Positions 43,966 through 54,004 of a stretch of DNA of 64,000 bases are shown here, piece after piece. Numbering within the stretch: the stretch's first letter is position 1; each line of letters begins with the position of its first letter. The position numbers and the translations under genes are program-made. The notes beneath the pieces were generated by a model. It had not been told where the DNA came from and searched no databases. It saw only the letters and a program-made list of their open reading frames with translations. The DNA comes from Cyclobacteriaceae bacterium (GTDB lineage Bacteria; Bacteroidota; Bacteroidia; Cytophagales; Cyclobacteriaceae): the NCBI GenBank assembly GCA_020436165.1, contig JAGQYI010000047.1:62001-126000 (forward strand), written 5' to 3'.

Positions 43966-45111
43966 ATGAAAAGAAAAACCTCTTCCCTTTTGCTGGGTGT
44001 TGTATTGTTTGCTTTAGGCTGCTCACAGTCTGATCAACAGAATAACCGACCAGTGCCTCAGATACCCGTTGTTGATGCCATTCAGAAGGATGTACCTATT
44101 TATCGGGAGTTTGTAGGGCAAGCTTATGGCTTATATGATATTCCTATTCGAGCAAGGGTTGAAGGCTTTTTGGAGGGTATCTTCTTTAAGGAAGGTTCCG
44201 ATGTTAAAAAAGGTCAGTTATTGTACACTATTGATTCTCAGCCCTTTTTAGCAGAAGTTGCCTCGCAAAAGAGCAAAGTAGCCGAAGCTAAAACCAACTT
44301 GATAAATGCAAAAAGCCAGTTGGACAGGTACAAACCTCTTGCCGAAGAAAAGGCAGTAAGTGAATTGGACCTTGATGCAGCACAGGCGCGATACGATGCT
44401 GCAGTGGCATCGGTTGAAGCTGCTGAAGCTAACCTGCAGCTCGCGCAAATCAATTTGAGCTACACCAAACTCAAATCACCCATTAATGGATTAATTGGCA
44501 AGACAAGTGCGAGAGTGGGCGAATTTGTTGGCCGTGACCCCAATCCGGTAATTTTAAATACTGTTTCCAGAATTGACACTATCCGTGTTCAGTTTTATCT
44601 TACTGAAGCACAGTACCTCACATTGGCCAGATCATACAAAGAGGATAATTCTAACGGAAAAGCCCGAATTCAATTGATACTGGCAGACGGCAAACTGTAT
44701 GACCACGATGGGGTGGTTGATTTTATCGATAGAAATATAGATTCTTCCACAGGATCAATTCTTGTTCAGGCTAGTTTCTCAAATCCACAAATGCTTTTAA
44801 GACCCGGCATGTATGCAAAAGTGAAGGTAGAAATGGCGGTAGACCATGGTTCTGTTCTGGTGCCTCAGCGATGTGTAATGGAACTCCAGGGACAGCACTC
44901 GGTGTATGTTGTTAAAGAAGATAATACCGTTGAAACCCGTCAGGTAATTACTGGCGACAAGGTTGGGGAGCTTTGGGTTATAAAAGAAGGATTAAAGCCT
45001 GGTGAAAAAGTAATTATTGAGGGGTTGCAAAAAGTAGGTTCAGGAGTAAAAGTTGACCCGGTGCCTTATAATGAAGCTGCTGGAAAGTCGAAGGAAGAAC
45101 CTAAAAATTAA
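43966..45111 (+). CDS. RND efflux periplasmic adaptor subunit
   Basis: A 381-residue membrane-fusion protein: lipoprotein signal 'MKRKTSSLLLGVVLFALGC' (cysteine at 19), lipoyl half-motifs near residues 57-80 and 170-185 ('VKKGQLLYTIDS', 'SPINGLIGKTSARVGE'), a coiled-coil hairpin ('AEAKTNLINAKSQLDRY') between them, and beta-barrel and membrane-proximal domains. It links the inner-membrane pump to the outer-membrane channel. First gene of a three-gene operon, eight bases before the pump. Confidence 0.93.
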   Translation: MKRKTSSLLLGVVLFALGCSQSDQQNNRPVPQIPVVDAIQKDVPIYREFVGQAYGLYDIPIRARVEGFLEGIFFKEGSDVKKGQLLYTIDSQPFLAEVASQKSKVAEAKTNLINAKSQLDRYKPLAEEKAVSELDLDAAQARYDAAVASVEAAEANLQLAQINLSYTKLKSPINGLIGKTSARVGEFVGRDPNPVILNTVSRIDTIRVQFYLTEAQYLTLARSYKEDNSNGKARIQLILADGKLYDHDGVVDFIDRNIDSSTGSILVQASFSNPQMLLRPGMYAKVKVEMAVDHGSVLVPQRCVMELQGQHSVYVVKEDNTVETRQVITGDKVGELWVIKEGLKPGEKVIIEGLQKVGSGVKVDPVPYNEAAGKSKEEPKN

Positions 45112-45119
45112 TCGAAGTC

Positions 45120-48100
45120 ATGGCTGAATCGAAAGGTAACTTTTTTGTACACCGCCCAATTGTGGCAATGGTCATTGCCATAGTTATTGTAATTGTTGGG
45201 GTGGTTTCCATGATAGGGCTAGCTATTGAGCAGTATCCTAATCTAACGCCTCCTATTGTTCAGGTAAGAGCAGCATACACCGGAGCAAACGCATTAAATG
45301 TGGAAGAGTCAGTTGCTACCCCGTTGGAGCAGCAGATAAATGGAGTGCAGAACATGATCTACATGAAATCTACCAATGCCAATGACGGCACCATGGGAAT
45401 AGATGTTTCATTTGATGTAGGTACCGACCCTGATATGAATACCGTATTAACTCAAAACCGTGTTTCTGCTGCGACAGCCAAGCTTCCGGAAGCGGTGAAG
45501 AAATACGGGGTTACTACCGAAAAATCACAGCCCAATATTTTAATGCTTATCACATTAACTTCAGATGGCCGTTACGATCAAAATTTTTTAGGTAACTACG
45601 CGCTTATTAATATCAAAGACCAGCTTGCACGTATTAAAGGTATTGGAAGGGTAGATGTAATGGGAGCTGCTGACTATTCAATGCGGATATGGGTAAAGCC
45701 CGATAAGCTTGCTAACCTAAAGCTTACGGTACCGGAAATCCTCAATGCGATTAATACGCAAAACGTTTTGGTGCCCGGAGGTAAATTTGGTGCCGAGCCA
45801 GCGCCTCCCGGAACCGATTTCACCTACACCGTTCGACTCCCGGATCGTTTCAATTCACCTGAAGCATTTGGAGAAATAGTGGTTCGTACAAAATCGGATG
45901 GTTCTCAGGTGAAATTGAAGGACGTTGCTACCATTAATTTAGGTGTTGAAACCTACAATGCATTCACCAGGCTGAATGGCGAAACATGCTCTGTAATAGC
46001 CCTGTACCAGGCTCCAGGTTCAAATGCTGTTGAACTGGCTGCACAGGTAAAAGAAGAAATGAATGTTTTGGCAAAGCAGTTTCCTGAAAGTGTTAAATAT
46101 GATGTTTCGTTGGATTCTACCTTACCTATTACAGCAGGAATCAAGGATATTGTAGTCACTCTTTTTGTGGCCCTGGCTTTGGTTATTTTGGTGGTATTTA
46201 TTTTCATACAGGACTGGAGAGCCACCCTGATTCCGACATTGGCCATTCCGGTTTCTTTGGTTGGGGCGTTTATTTTCTTTCCATTATTAGGATTTACGAT
46301 CAATGTGCTCTCACTATTAGGTTTGGTACTGGCAATTGGTATTGTAGTGGACGATGCCATTGTAGTAGTAGAGGCTGTTCAGGTAAATATTGAGAGTGGA
46401 ATGAGCACCAAAGAAGCCACCCTTGATGCCATGCGCAAGGTGACAGCTCCCGTTATTGCTACAACCCTGGTTTTGGTTGCTGTATTTATTCCGGTTGCTG
46501 CTATGGCAGGAATAACGGGGATACTTTACCAGCAATTTGCCATTACCATTGTGGTTTCGGTTTTAGTATCTTCTATCAATGCGCTTTCGCTGAGCCCGGC
46601 TTTGTGTTCTATTTTGCTAAAAGAGCCCAAACCTTATGGAGGGTTACTGGGTAAATTTTTTGCATGGTTCAATAAGGTGATGGGTAAATCAACCGATGGC
46701 TACGTAAGCTTTGCTAATGTAATTACAGGAAAACTTAAACGTGGGGTGATCTTTATTGTGGTGCTTACCATTGGAGCTGCTGTGTTCGGCAAATTGGTGC
46801 CGGGAGGTTTTATACCTGAAGAAGATATGGGATACTTCTTTGTGAACGTTCAATTGCCCGATGCAGCCTCTCTGCAACGTTCGGATGAGGTGGCAAAACA
46901 GATTGAAGTTATCTTAAAAAATCACCCTGATGTGAAATATGTAACCACCGCTACGGGTTTTAGCTTGCTGGCGGGTGCTATGATTTCCAATTCAGGATTC
47001 ATGTTCATTACGGTTAACGACTGGTCTGAGCGTGACAAAACCGTTAAGCAAATCATTAATGAAATTAACCGCCAGTTGGCAGTTAAAATAAAGGGTGCAC
47101 AGGCATTTGCCTTTGGCCCACCGGCTATCCCCGGTTTAGGTAATGGTTCGGGCTTTAGCATCATGATCCAGGACAAAGGAGGGAATGACCCCAATTATTT
47201 AGCTGCTAACACTATGAAATTCATTAAGGCGGCTAATCAGCGAGAAGAAATCAGCAATGCATTTACAACCTTCCGATCGAATGTGCCACAACGGTATATG
47301 GATATCGATAAGGAAAAAGCATTGAAATTGGGCGTTTCTTTGAACGACCTTTATACTACAGTAGGTGCATTTATGGGTGGTGCGTATGTAAATGATTTTA
47401 CACGTTTTGGCAGGTTGTATAAAACCTACATTCAGGCAGAGCCGGAATACAGGGTGAACGAACAAAAGATCGATAATTTCTTTATTAAAAATAAGGATGG
47501 AGACATGGTTCCTTTGGCTACACTTGCTTCGATTGTACCTGTTTCCGGACCCGATTACACGAACCGATTTAATCTATTCCGTTCTGTAGAAGTTACAGGA
47601 GCACCGGCACCGGGTTATACTTCTGCTCAAGCTATGACGGCATTGGAAGAAGTGGCTGCAAGTGTTCTGCCACAGGATATGGGTTATGCCTGGAATGCCA
47701 TGTCATTTCAGGAAAAGAAAGCTTCGGGTTCGCTTGGGATCATTCTAACCTTCTCACTGGTGTTTGTATTCCTGATTCTGGCCGCCCAATACGAAAGCTG
47801 GTCGTTGCCGTTCAGTATTTTGCTGGGAACGCCCTTTGCTATTTTTGGTGCCTTGTTTGCCCTGTGGGTAGCCCGATTGGGTAGTCCAACATTTGAGAAT
47901 AATATTTTCGCCCAGGTATCCTTTGTGATGCTTATAGGTATGGCAGCCAAAAATGCCATTCTCATTGTGGAGTTTGCCAATGACGAGTTCAAAAAGGGAA
48001 TGAGCCTTTTTGATGCAGCAATTGAAGCTGCCAAGTCAAGGTTTCGCCCTATCCTGATGACAGCATTCTCCTTTATACTTGGGGTTTTCCCTTTGGTGGT

Positions 48101-48269
48101 AGCTTCCGGTTCAGGAGCAGAAGCGAGAAAGGTAATGGGAATGGCGCTTTTGGGAGGTATGGTGTTGGCAACCTTCCTGGGAGTGTTTTTGTATCCGCTG
48201 TTATTTGTTCTTATTGGCAAAATAGCGGGTTACGAAAAGAAAAGAGATCAACAACAGCAAGCAGTTTAA
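45120..48269 (+). CDS. RND multidrug efflux pump (AcrB/HAE1 type)
   Basis: A 1049-residue inner-membrane proton/drug antiporter trimer subunit. Seen: 'VHRPIVAMVIAIVIVIVGVV' first helix, the QNR and 'GIGRVDVMGAADYSMRIWV' porter region, the proton-relay 'GIVVDDAIVVVEAV' near residue 402, 'FIPEEDMGYFFV' near 560 and 'PFAIFGALFALW' in the second half. Full length with twelve membrane helices. Complete HAE1-type pump, likely exporting hydrophobic drugs or bile-like compounds. Operon partners are the adaptor upstream and the channel three bases downstream. Confidence 0.97.
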   Translation: MAESKGNFFVHRPIVAMVIAIVIVIVGVVSMIGLAIEQYPNLTPPIVQVRAAYTGANALNVEESVATPLEQQINGVQNMIYMKSTNANDGTMGIDVSFDVGTDPDMNTVLTQNRVSAATAKLPEAVKKYGVTTEKSQPNILMLITLTSDGRYDQNFLGNYALINIKDQLARIKGIGRVDVMGAADYSMRIWVKPDKLANLKLTVPEILNAINTQNVLVPGGKFGAEPAPPGTDFTYTVRLPDRFNSPEAFGEIVVRTKSDGSQVKLKDVATINLGVETYNAFTRLNGETCSVIALYQAPGSNAVELAAQVKEEMNVLAKQFPESVKYDVSLDSTLPITAGIKDIVVTLFVALALVILVVFIFIQDWRATLIPTLAIPVSLVGAFIFFPLLGFTINVLSLLGLVLAIGIVVDDAIVVVEAVQVNIESGMSTKEATLDAMRKVTAPVIATTLVLVAVFIPVAAMAGITGILYQQFAITIVVSVLVSSINALSLSPALCSILLKEPKPYGGLLGKFFAWFNKVMGKSTDGYVSFANVITGKLKRGVIFIVVLTIGAAVFGKLVPGGFIPEEDMGYFFVNVQLPDAASLQRSDEVAKQIEVILKNHPDVKYVTTATGFSLLAGAMISNSGFMFITVNDWSERDKTVKQIINEINRQLAVKIKGAQAFAFGPPAIPGLGNGSGFSIMIQDKGGNDPNYLAANTMKFIKAANQREEISNAFTTFRSNVPQRYMDIDKEKALKLGVSLNDLYTTVGAFMGGAYVNDFTRFGRLYKTYIQAEPEYRVNEQKIDNFFIKNKDGDMVPLATLASIVPVSGPDYTNRFNLFRSVEVTGAPAPGYTSAQAMTALEEVAASVLPQDMGYAWNAMSFQEKKASGSLGIILTFSLVFVFLILAAQYESWSLPFSILLGTPFAIFGALFALWVARLGSPTFENNIFAQVSFVMLIGMAAKNAILIVEFANDEFKKGMSLFDAAIEAAKSRFRPILMTAFSFILGVFPLVVASGSGAEARKVMGMALLGGMVLATFLGVFLYPLLFVLIGKIAGYEKKRDQQQQAV

Positions 48270-48272
48270 GAT

Positions 48273-49706
48273 ATGAAACGTATTCAGAAAATATCATTTT
48301 TATCAGCTGCTGTTTTGGTTATACTGGTAGTAGTCTCAAGTTGTAAAGTAGGCCCCAATTTTGAAAAACCGGATAATCCTCAACCTGCTACCTTTCGTTT
48401 TGATAGCCTGGAAGCAGATACAGTTGTTAACCTTCGGTGGTGGGAATTATTTGGTAATCCGGAGTTGGACACGCTCATAACAATTGGTCTTAAAGAAAAT
48501 AAGGATGTATTGAAAGCAGCCAGCAGAGTAGAACAGGCACGAATAACTGTTGGTTTTACCAAAGTGGATATTTACCCGTCTGTAGGAATTGCAGGTGCTG
48601 CCACGGTGGGTAATATGGTAGGTGGCCAGCCTTTGAATGATGCAGCAGGCATATATTATGGAGGTTTGAGCCTTGCCTGGGAAATCGATTTTTGGGGTAA
48701 GATACGAAGAGCTACTGAAGCTGCTAAAGCTAACTACGTAGCATCTGAATATGGAATGCGTTCGGTTCAAATAAGTCTTATATCTCAAATTGCTCAAACC
48801 TATTTTCAGTTGCTTGATTTCAAACGTAGACTTCGGATATCGGAACAAACAGTGAAAGTTCGAGAAGAAGGGCTAAAGATCATTCAATCCAGGTTTGATA
48901 GAGGAGTAGTACCGGAGATTGATCTGAATCAGGCCCAGATCCAATTGGCAATAGCAAAGGCAGCTGTTCCTTACTATAAGCGAAATGTGGCACTTACTGA
49001 AAATGCGCTTTCAGTCCTTTTAGGGAGATCACCTCAGGAAGTCCAAAGTACTATTGATCTGGTAGATCAGCCGTATCCACCTGCGATACCAGCGGGTATA
49101 CCATCTACTTTGTTGGAACGTAGACCAGATATTTTACAAGCTGAAAATATACTACATGCCGAAACGGCAAATGTGGGTGTGGCAGAGGCGCTTAGGTATC
49201 CTTCCATTTCTCTTACAGGATTTGGGGGAGTTGCAGCCAGTCATCAACTTTCGCAAGCAGTTTCCGGTGATTTAGCCTGGAGTGCAGGAGCGGGTTTGGT
49301 AAGCCCATTGCTCAACTGGGGTAAAAACAAAAGGAGAGCAGAAATTCAGAGAGAAGTTGCTCAACAGGCGCTGTTAAACTACGAACAACAAATCCTCATA
49401 GCATTTAAGGAAGTGGACGATGCATTGATCTCTGTTTCTACCTATCAAAAAGAGGTGGAAGCAAGGGAGTTGCAGGTAAAAGCTGCAGTAAATGCACGTA
49501 ATCTTTCACAGAAAAGATATGACGGTGGAGTTACCAGCTATTTGGAAGTACTTGAAAACGATCGTTCGGCTTTTGATGCAGAATTGCAATACTCACAGGC
49601 GAGGCAGCAACTAATAAACAGCTACATTTTGCTTTACAAAGCGCTGGGTGGCGGCTGGATTACCGCAGAGGAAGAACAGCAAGCCGATAGTTCAGGAAAT
49701 GAGTAA
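48273..49706 (+). CDS. RND efflux outer-membrane channel (TolC/NodT type)
   Basis: A 477-residue outer-membrane factor completing the tripartite pump. Lipoprotein signal with 'VVSSCKVGPNF' (cysteine near 24), then two OEP repeats with alpha-helical barrel segments ('LAWEIDFWGKIRRATEAA' near 128 and 'QILIAFKEVDDALISVS' near 370). 'LLERRPDILQAEN' near 280 is the typical inter-repeat motif of NodT-like channels. It begins three bases after the pump gene and ends one base from the convergent thioesterase gene. Confidence 0.95.
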   Translation: MKRIQKISFLSAAVLVILVVVSSCKVGPNFEKPDNPQPATFRFDSLEADTVVNLRWWELFGNPELDTLITIGLKENKDVLKAASRVEQARITVGFTKVDIYPSVGIAGAATVGNMVGGQPLNDAAGIYYGGLSLAWEIDFWGKIRRATEAAKANYVASEYGMRSVQISLISQIAQTYFQLLDFKRRLRISEQTVKVREEGLKIIQSRFDRGVVPEIDLNQAQIQLAIAKAAVPYYKRNVALTENALSVLLGRSPQEVQSTIDLVDQPYPPAIPAGIPSTLLERRPDILQAENILHAETANVGVAEALRYPSISLTGFGGVAASHQLSQAVSGDLAWSAGAGLVSPLLNWGKNKRRAEIQREVAQQALLNYEQQILIAFKEVDDALISVSTYQKEVEARELQVKAAVNARNLSQKRYDGGVTSYLEVLENDRSAFDAELQYSQARQQLINSYILLYKALGGGWITAEEEQQADSSGNE

Positions 49707-49707
49707 A

Positions 49708-50259
49708 TTACTCCTCTAATTCTATGATGCAATTGTATTGATCCAGTTCTTCCATTTGATTGGAAAGATCAAAACTTGATCTGTTTTCCCGCATTTGCTT
49801 GCGGTGGTAATCTTTTAGGTCTTTGCGCAAAATGGATTCAGCAAACCTGCGAACCTCTTCATGGGTGGTAAGCAAAAGAGGAGGAACGGGAGCTGGTTTG
49901 TCATCGTCTCCTTTGGCTACCATGGTAAAGTAAGAGGTGTTCGTGTGTTTAACAATCTTTTTCTTCACGTTTTCGGCAGTAACCTTAATGCCAATCACTA
50001 GTGAAGTACGCCCCACATAGTTCACCCTGGCCATCATCGAAACAAGGTCGCCCACTTCAACGGGTTGTAAGAAGTCAACCGTGTCAACCGATACAGTAAC
50101 ACAATAATTGCCTGCATGTTTGGTGGAACAAGCATAGGCCACTTTGTCCATAAGAGAGAGCAATATACCTCCATGAATTTTGCCGCCAAAATTGGCATAA
50201 GCGGGAATCATAAGTTCTGTAATGGTAGTGTCAGAATCTGTTGGTCTGCGGGCATTCAT
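49708..50259 (-). CDS. Hotdog-fold acyl-CoA thioesterase
   Basis: A 183-residue cytoplasmic thioesterase. I start at MNARRPTDSDTT; an earlier in-frame codon would add 21 residues without homology. The hotdog signature is 'NFGGKIHGGILLSLMDKVAYA' (shown as part of residues 24-44), with 'TVSVDTVDFLQPVEVGDLV' and 'VGRTSLVIGIKV' following. It hydrolyses medium- or long-chain acyl-CoA, as do YciA/BACH-type enzymes. Tail is acidic. It is convergent with the efflux channel gene and divergent from the PD40 gene. Confidence 0.9.
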   Translation of the reverse strand: MNARRPTDSDTTITELMIPAYANFGGKIHGGILLSLMDKVAYACSTKHAGNYCVTVSVDTVDFLQPVEVGDLVSMMARVNYVGRTSLVIGIKVTAENVKKKIVKHTNTSYFTMVAKGDDDKPAPVPPLLLTTHEEVRRFAESILRKDLKDYHRKQMRENRSSFDLSNQMEELDQYNCIIELEE

Positions 50260-50333
50260 TGTGTTTTGGTTTTTGTGATGAGCGGCACAACATTGCAGCG
50301 CGCTTCCCGTAAAATTAATCAAATATTCCGCTC

Positions 50334-51266
50334 ATGAATAAACTCCTGGCTTTTGTTATTTTACTGGGGATTGGATTTTCCTCATTGGCCCAACCATCAA
50401 TTCAGGCTTTCTCGCCACAAACCTTTAAAGATTTGCCTAACGTTAGAGATCTTGCGATTTCACCGGATGGAAATGAGATGTACTTTTCGGTACAAAGTGT
50501 GCGACAGGATTTTACTGCTATTATGGTTTCTCATAAAACCAAAAAAGATTGGGGTAGTCCCCATATAGCTTCTTTTTCAGGTCAGTACAAGGATATTGAG
50601 CCCTTCTTGAGCCAGGATGGCCTCACACTCTATTTTGCTTCCAGCAGGCCGGTTAAAGGAAGGGAAACAGAAAACTCTAACTATGACATCTGGAAAGTGC
50701 AACGAAAATCCCTGGATTCGGAATGGTCTGAACCCGTTAATCTTGGAGTGCCTGTTAATACGGAAGCTGATGAATTTTACCCTTCGGTAGCTGCTTCAGG
50801 CAATTTGTACTTCACGGCCCAAAGGGAAGGAACGAAAGGGAAGGAGGATATTTTCATTTCACGTTTTGAGAACGGGAGCTACCAAGAGCCTGAATCTTTA
50901 CCGGAAGCGATCGATTCCCAAGGGTATGAATTCAATGCTTTTGTTGCACCGGATGAGTCGTACATTCTTTTTACAGGATATGGCAGAGAAGATGGAATGG
51001 GTGGAGGTGATTTGTATATCAGTCGAAAGAATGATAAGGGAGAATGGCTGGCGGCAGCTCATCTTGAAGCGCCCATAAACAGCAAAGGGTTGGATTATTG
51101 CCCTTATGTACACAATAACCAGCTTTATTTAACCAGTAATCGAAGTGCGCTTCAAACATACTACGAGAAACCTTTGACCACAGATGAATTGCTAGAGGAG
51201 CTAAACAAAAATGAGAATGGTAAAAGTCGGATCTATCAGGTTATCGGCAATTGGTTATCCCGCTGA
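50334..51266 (+). CDS. Exported PD40 beta-propeller protein
   Basis: A 310-residue exported protein: signal peptide ending in GFSSLAQ, then WD40-like PD40 repeats ('LAISPDGNEMYFS', 'PFLSQDGLTLYFAS', 'PSVAASGNLYFTA', 'AFVAPDESYILFTG', 'YVHNNQLYLTSN'), enough for five or six propeller blades. Such periplasmic propellers resemble TolB and the PG-linked OmpA-family partners. Function unknown; ligand-binding or protein scaffolding is plausible. Its stop overlaps the convergent MATE gene by 12 bases. Confidence 0.87.
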   Translation: MNKLLAFVILLGIGFSSLAQPSIQAFSPQTFKDLPNVRDLAISPDGNEMYFSVQSVRQDFTAIMVSHKTKKDWGSPHIASFSGQYKDIEPFLSQDGLTLYFASSRPVKGRETENSNYDIWKVQRKSLDSEWSEPVNLGVPVNTEADEFYPSVAASGNLYFTAQREGTKGKEDIFISRFENGSYQEPESLPEAIDSQGYEFNAFVAPDESYILFTGYGREDGMGGGDLYISRKNDKGEWLAAAHLEAPINSKGLDYCPYVHNNQLYLTSNRSALQTYYEKPLTTDELLEELNKNENGKSRIYQVIGNWLSR

Positions 51267-52595
51267 TGCAATGCGTTTGTTTGCAAGATTTATAAAGCGA
51301 AGCAATACAAAAACTGCGGCTATAGTTAAGCCAAGGAATAAACCAACCCATAATCCAATTGCTCCATAATTATATTTAAATGCCAGAACATAACCTATAG
51401 GAAGCGCCACCAGCCAATAGGCAATAAACGTTACTATGGTTGGAAGCTTTACATCTTTTAAGCCCCTAAGCGCACCAAGCATTATTACCTGAACTCCATC
51501 GGATAACTGGAATAAAGCTGCGATTATTAGCAAAGAAGCTGCGATATGCACCACTTCTGCATTGTCATTATACAGCAAGGGCAATTGTTTGTTAAAGATT
51601 ATAAATACAATGGCAGCCGCACTCATAAAAGCAGCCCCCATTGCTACCAATGTGAGGGCTGCTCGTTTCATGGTTTTGTAGTTGCGTTTGCCGAGCTGAT
51701 TACCCACACGTATGGCAGCTGCCGCACCTAGCCCGGAAACGGCCATATAGCTTATGGAAGCCATGTTAATGGCGATCTGGTGTGCAGCTTGTGTGCTGGC
51801 GCTTATCCAGCCCATCATAATAGCGGCAAACCCAAAGGCCCCTACTTCAAACACAAACTGAAACCCGGCAGGGACACCAATTTTTAGCAGATCTTTAGCC
51901 ACGGTAAAATCAAAGCCTTTCCAACCGAATTCACTAAGGTAAGGTTTGAATTTTTGCGTATTAAGTATGTAAGCAGCCATTACAATGGCCATTACAATAC
52001 GTGAAATAAGCGTGGCTATACCTGCACCCAGCAGCCCCATTGCGGGAGCTCCGAACTTACCATAGATGAGAATATAATTTAGAACCACATTAAGAATATT
52101 GGCACTTACCGAAACCATCATGGGTACGCGTGTGTTGGACAGACCTTCTGAAAACTGACGAAAAGACTGAAAAATAAGGAAGGGTATTAATGAGAAACCA
52201 ATTACGGTAAGGTACGGTTTTGCCTGTTCTACAACAATCTGTTCCTGACCAAAATAACCCAGGTAGTCCACCATTACCATAATGAGCCCAAACAACACAA
52301 TACCCAATAATGTGTTTATGGTGAGCCCATGTTTAAGCACTTTGCCCCCCATGGTTTTATTGCCTTCGCCATCGGCAAAACCAACCAGTGGTGTAATGGC
52401 AAACGAAACACCTAAACCAAAAGTCATAAAAAAGTAGAAGATCGCATTCCCTAAAGAAGCTCCTGCAAGAGGGATATAACCTACACGACCCACCATCATG
52501 TTGTCAGCAACACCCACCATTACCTGGCCCAGCTGGCTCATCATTACAGGCACAGCAAGGTGAATATTGGTTTTAAGGTGTTCTCGAACGGTCAT
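51255..52595 (-). CDS. MATE family multidrug/metabolite transporter
   Basis: A 446-residue inner-membrane transporter with 12 helices. I start at MTVREHLKTNIHLAVP; an upstream in-frame codon would add 21 residues. The MATE/NorM-type layout is clear: 'PVMMSQLGQVMVGVADNMMVGRVG' opening (given in part), 'YFFMTFGLGVSFAITPLVG' and the repeat in the second half ('FGFAAIMMGWISASTQAAHQIA', in part). It exports cationic drugs or metabolites with sodium or protons. Divergent from rnhB across 66 bases. Confidence 0.92.
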   Translation of the reverse strand: MTVREHLKTNIHLAVPVMMSQLGQVMVGVADNMMVGRVGYIPLAGASLGNAIFYFFMTFGLGVSFAITPLVGFADGEGNKTMGGKVLKHGLTINTLLGIVLFGLIMVMVDYLGYFGQEQIVVEQAKPYLTVIGFSLIPFLIFQSFRQFSEGLSNTRVPMMVSVSANILNVVLNYILIYGKFGAPAMGLLGAGIATLISRIVMAIVMAAYILNTQKFKPYLSEFGWKGFDFTVAKDLLKIGVPAGFQFVFEVGAFGFAAIMMGWISASTQAAHQIAINMASISYMAVSGLGAAAAIRVGNQLGKRNYKTMKRAALTLVAMGAAFMSAAAIVFIIFNKQLPLLYNDNAEVVHIAASLLIIAALFQLSDGVQVIMLGALRGLKDVKLPTIVTFIAYWLVALPIGYVLAFKYNYGAIGLWVGLFLGLTIAAVFVLLRFINLANKRIASAG

Positions 52596-52661
52596 GCGTA
52601 ACAGGTTTTGAATGCTGGCTGGCAAAAATAGGATAAACCAGTTAAGCGAAAGAGACAAAAG

Positions 52662-53279
52662 ATGCTAAATTCGTGCATGGCTACTTTGGCATCCAGTTAC
52701 ACCAACGATTTACTAGAAGCAGGCTGCGATGAAGCGGGTCGGGGTTGCCTGGCCGGGCCTGTGGTTGCAGCTGCGGTTATTTTGCCCAACGAGTATTCGA
52801 ATAATCTTTTGAACGATTCAAAACAGCTCTCTGCTAAAAAGCGAGATTTTTTACGCACGCAAATTGAGAAGGATGCCATAGCCTATGCAGTTGCCTTTGT
52901 GGATAATAAAGAAATTGACGAGGTTAATATTCTGAATGCTTCGTTTCTTGCAATGCATCGGGCAGTTGATCAACTCAACCAAAAACCAGAGCTACTATTG
53001 ATCGATGGCAATCGATTCAAACCTTATGAGGGCATTAATCACGAGTGCATTGTAAAAGGAGATGGTAAATATCTTTCCATCGCAGCTGCTTCAATTCTTG
53101 CCAAGACCTATCGGGATGAATTTATGACAGAACTGGATGCAAAGCATCCCGGCTATGGTTGGTCCAAGAATATGGGCTACCCCACCAAAGAGCACAGAAA
53201 CGGAATTGAGAAACTTGGAGTAACCCCTTACCACCGAATGAGTTTTCAGTTATTGCCCACGCAAATGGAATTGTTTTAA
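52662..53279 (+). CDS. rnhB: Ribonuclease HII
   Basis: Cleaves RNA in RNA-DNA hybrids and removes single ribonucleotides. Signature '[20 protein letters not shown]' at residues 20-39, '[10 protein letters not shown]' near 111 with the catalytic Asp, and 'AKTYRDEFM' near 149. 205 residues is the usual size. A second ATG at 52677 (MATLASSY) is an alternative start. Divergent from the MATE gene; the next gene downstream is an AT-rich lipoprotein. Confidence 0.95.
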   Translation: MLNSCMATLASSYTNDLLEAGCDEAGRGCLAGPVVAAAVILPNEYSNNLLNDSKQLSAKKRDFLRTQIEKDAIAYAVAFVDNKEIDEVNILNASFLAMHRAVDQLNQKPELLLIDGNRFKPYEGINHECIVKGDGKYLSIAAASILAKTYRDEFMTELDAKHPGYGWSKNMGYPTKEHRNGIEKLGVTPYHRMSFQLLPTQMELF

Positions 53280-53314
53280 TATTTTTTATAAATTGAAATT
53301 TTAAATTCAATTAA

Positions 53315-53914
53315 GTGGCAAAAACAATAATAGTAGCTATGCTTTTTTTAGCAATCACTAGTTGTGTTCCTTTAGCTCAACAGAAAATTGATAATGAAAA
53401 TGCACGCTTACTTAATTATGAACCACTAACTGTAATCATTGATAGCGTCAAATTCATGCAGACATTAAATCCAAAAATGAACGATTATGATTTGATTCAA
53501 AATAATAATGGACATCAAAGTATCAATGATATGATGAAAGAAAACTTTCAATCAGAATACAGTATCGTGAATTATGGTAGTGTGTATGCCGGTAGAGGTA
53601 TTAGAAAAAGTGATAAAGGGTATAATGAACCAGTCGAGATCTTGCAAGATTATTTGTTACTCACAATTGATTTTGGCGCTGGCTCTGGATGGAGGGAATT
53701 GGTTAACTACGAGTTAATTTGGAATGGATATTATTATTTTACAGAGAGTATTCCTACAGTTGATCTTGTTTTGTCCTTTAAGGATTTAGATATCAGACGA
53801 TCTTTAATAAATAAGGACATTCGTTTTAATATTGCCAAATTGAAAACAAGCAGAAGCAACAAAATATATATTCGATTTATGGGTTATGATGAGCTCCTTG
53901 AATATAATTATTAA
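53315..53914 (+). CDS. AT-rich lipoprotein, unknown function
   Basis: A 199-residue lipoprotein that appears to start with GTG: signal 'AKTIIVAMLFLAITSC' with lipidated cysteine at 17. The mature protein is polar and beta-patterned, with 'LLLTIDFGAGSGWRELVNYELIW' (partly shown, near 113) in the middle. No family recognised. More AT-rich than rnhB and the following gene, so probably lineage-specific. An internal ATG at 53339 is the other possible start but would shorten the signal. Confidence 0.58.
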   Translation: MAKTIIVAMLFLAITSCVPLAQQKIDNENARLLNYEPLTVIIDSVKFMQTLNPKMNDYDLIQNNNGHQSINDMMKENFQSEYSIVNYGSVYAGRGIRKSDKGYNEPVEILQDYLLLTIDFGAGSGWRELVNYELIWNGYYYFTESIPTVDLVLSFKDLDIRRSLINKDIRFNIAKLKTSRSNKIYIRFMGYDELLEYNY

Positions 53915-54004
53915 TTGCCAGCCTATTTAACTAATTGTAAAATATTGCAGCCACGGCAAAAAGCAACTTCTAGAGCTAAGTTTGTATCTATCAGAAAAAG
54001 CAGC

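Noticed and set aside
47708..48220. Minus-strand open frame of 170 codons inside the RND pump gene
   Set aside because: Shadow of a strongly conserved 1049-residue coding sequence on the other strand.
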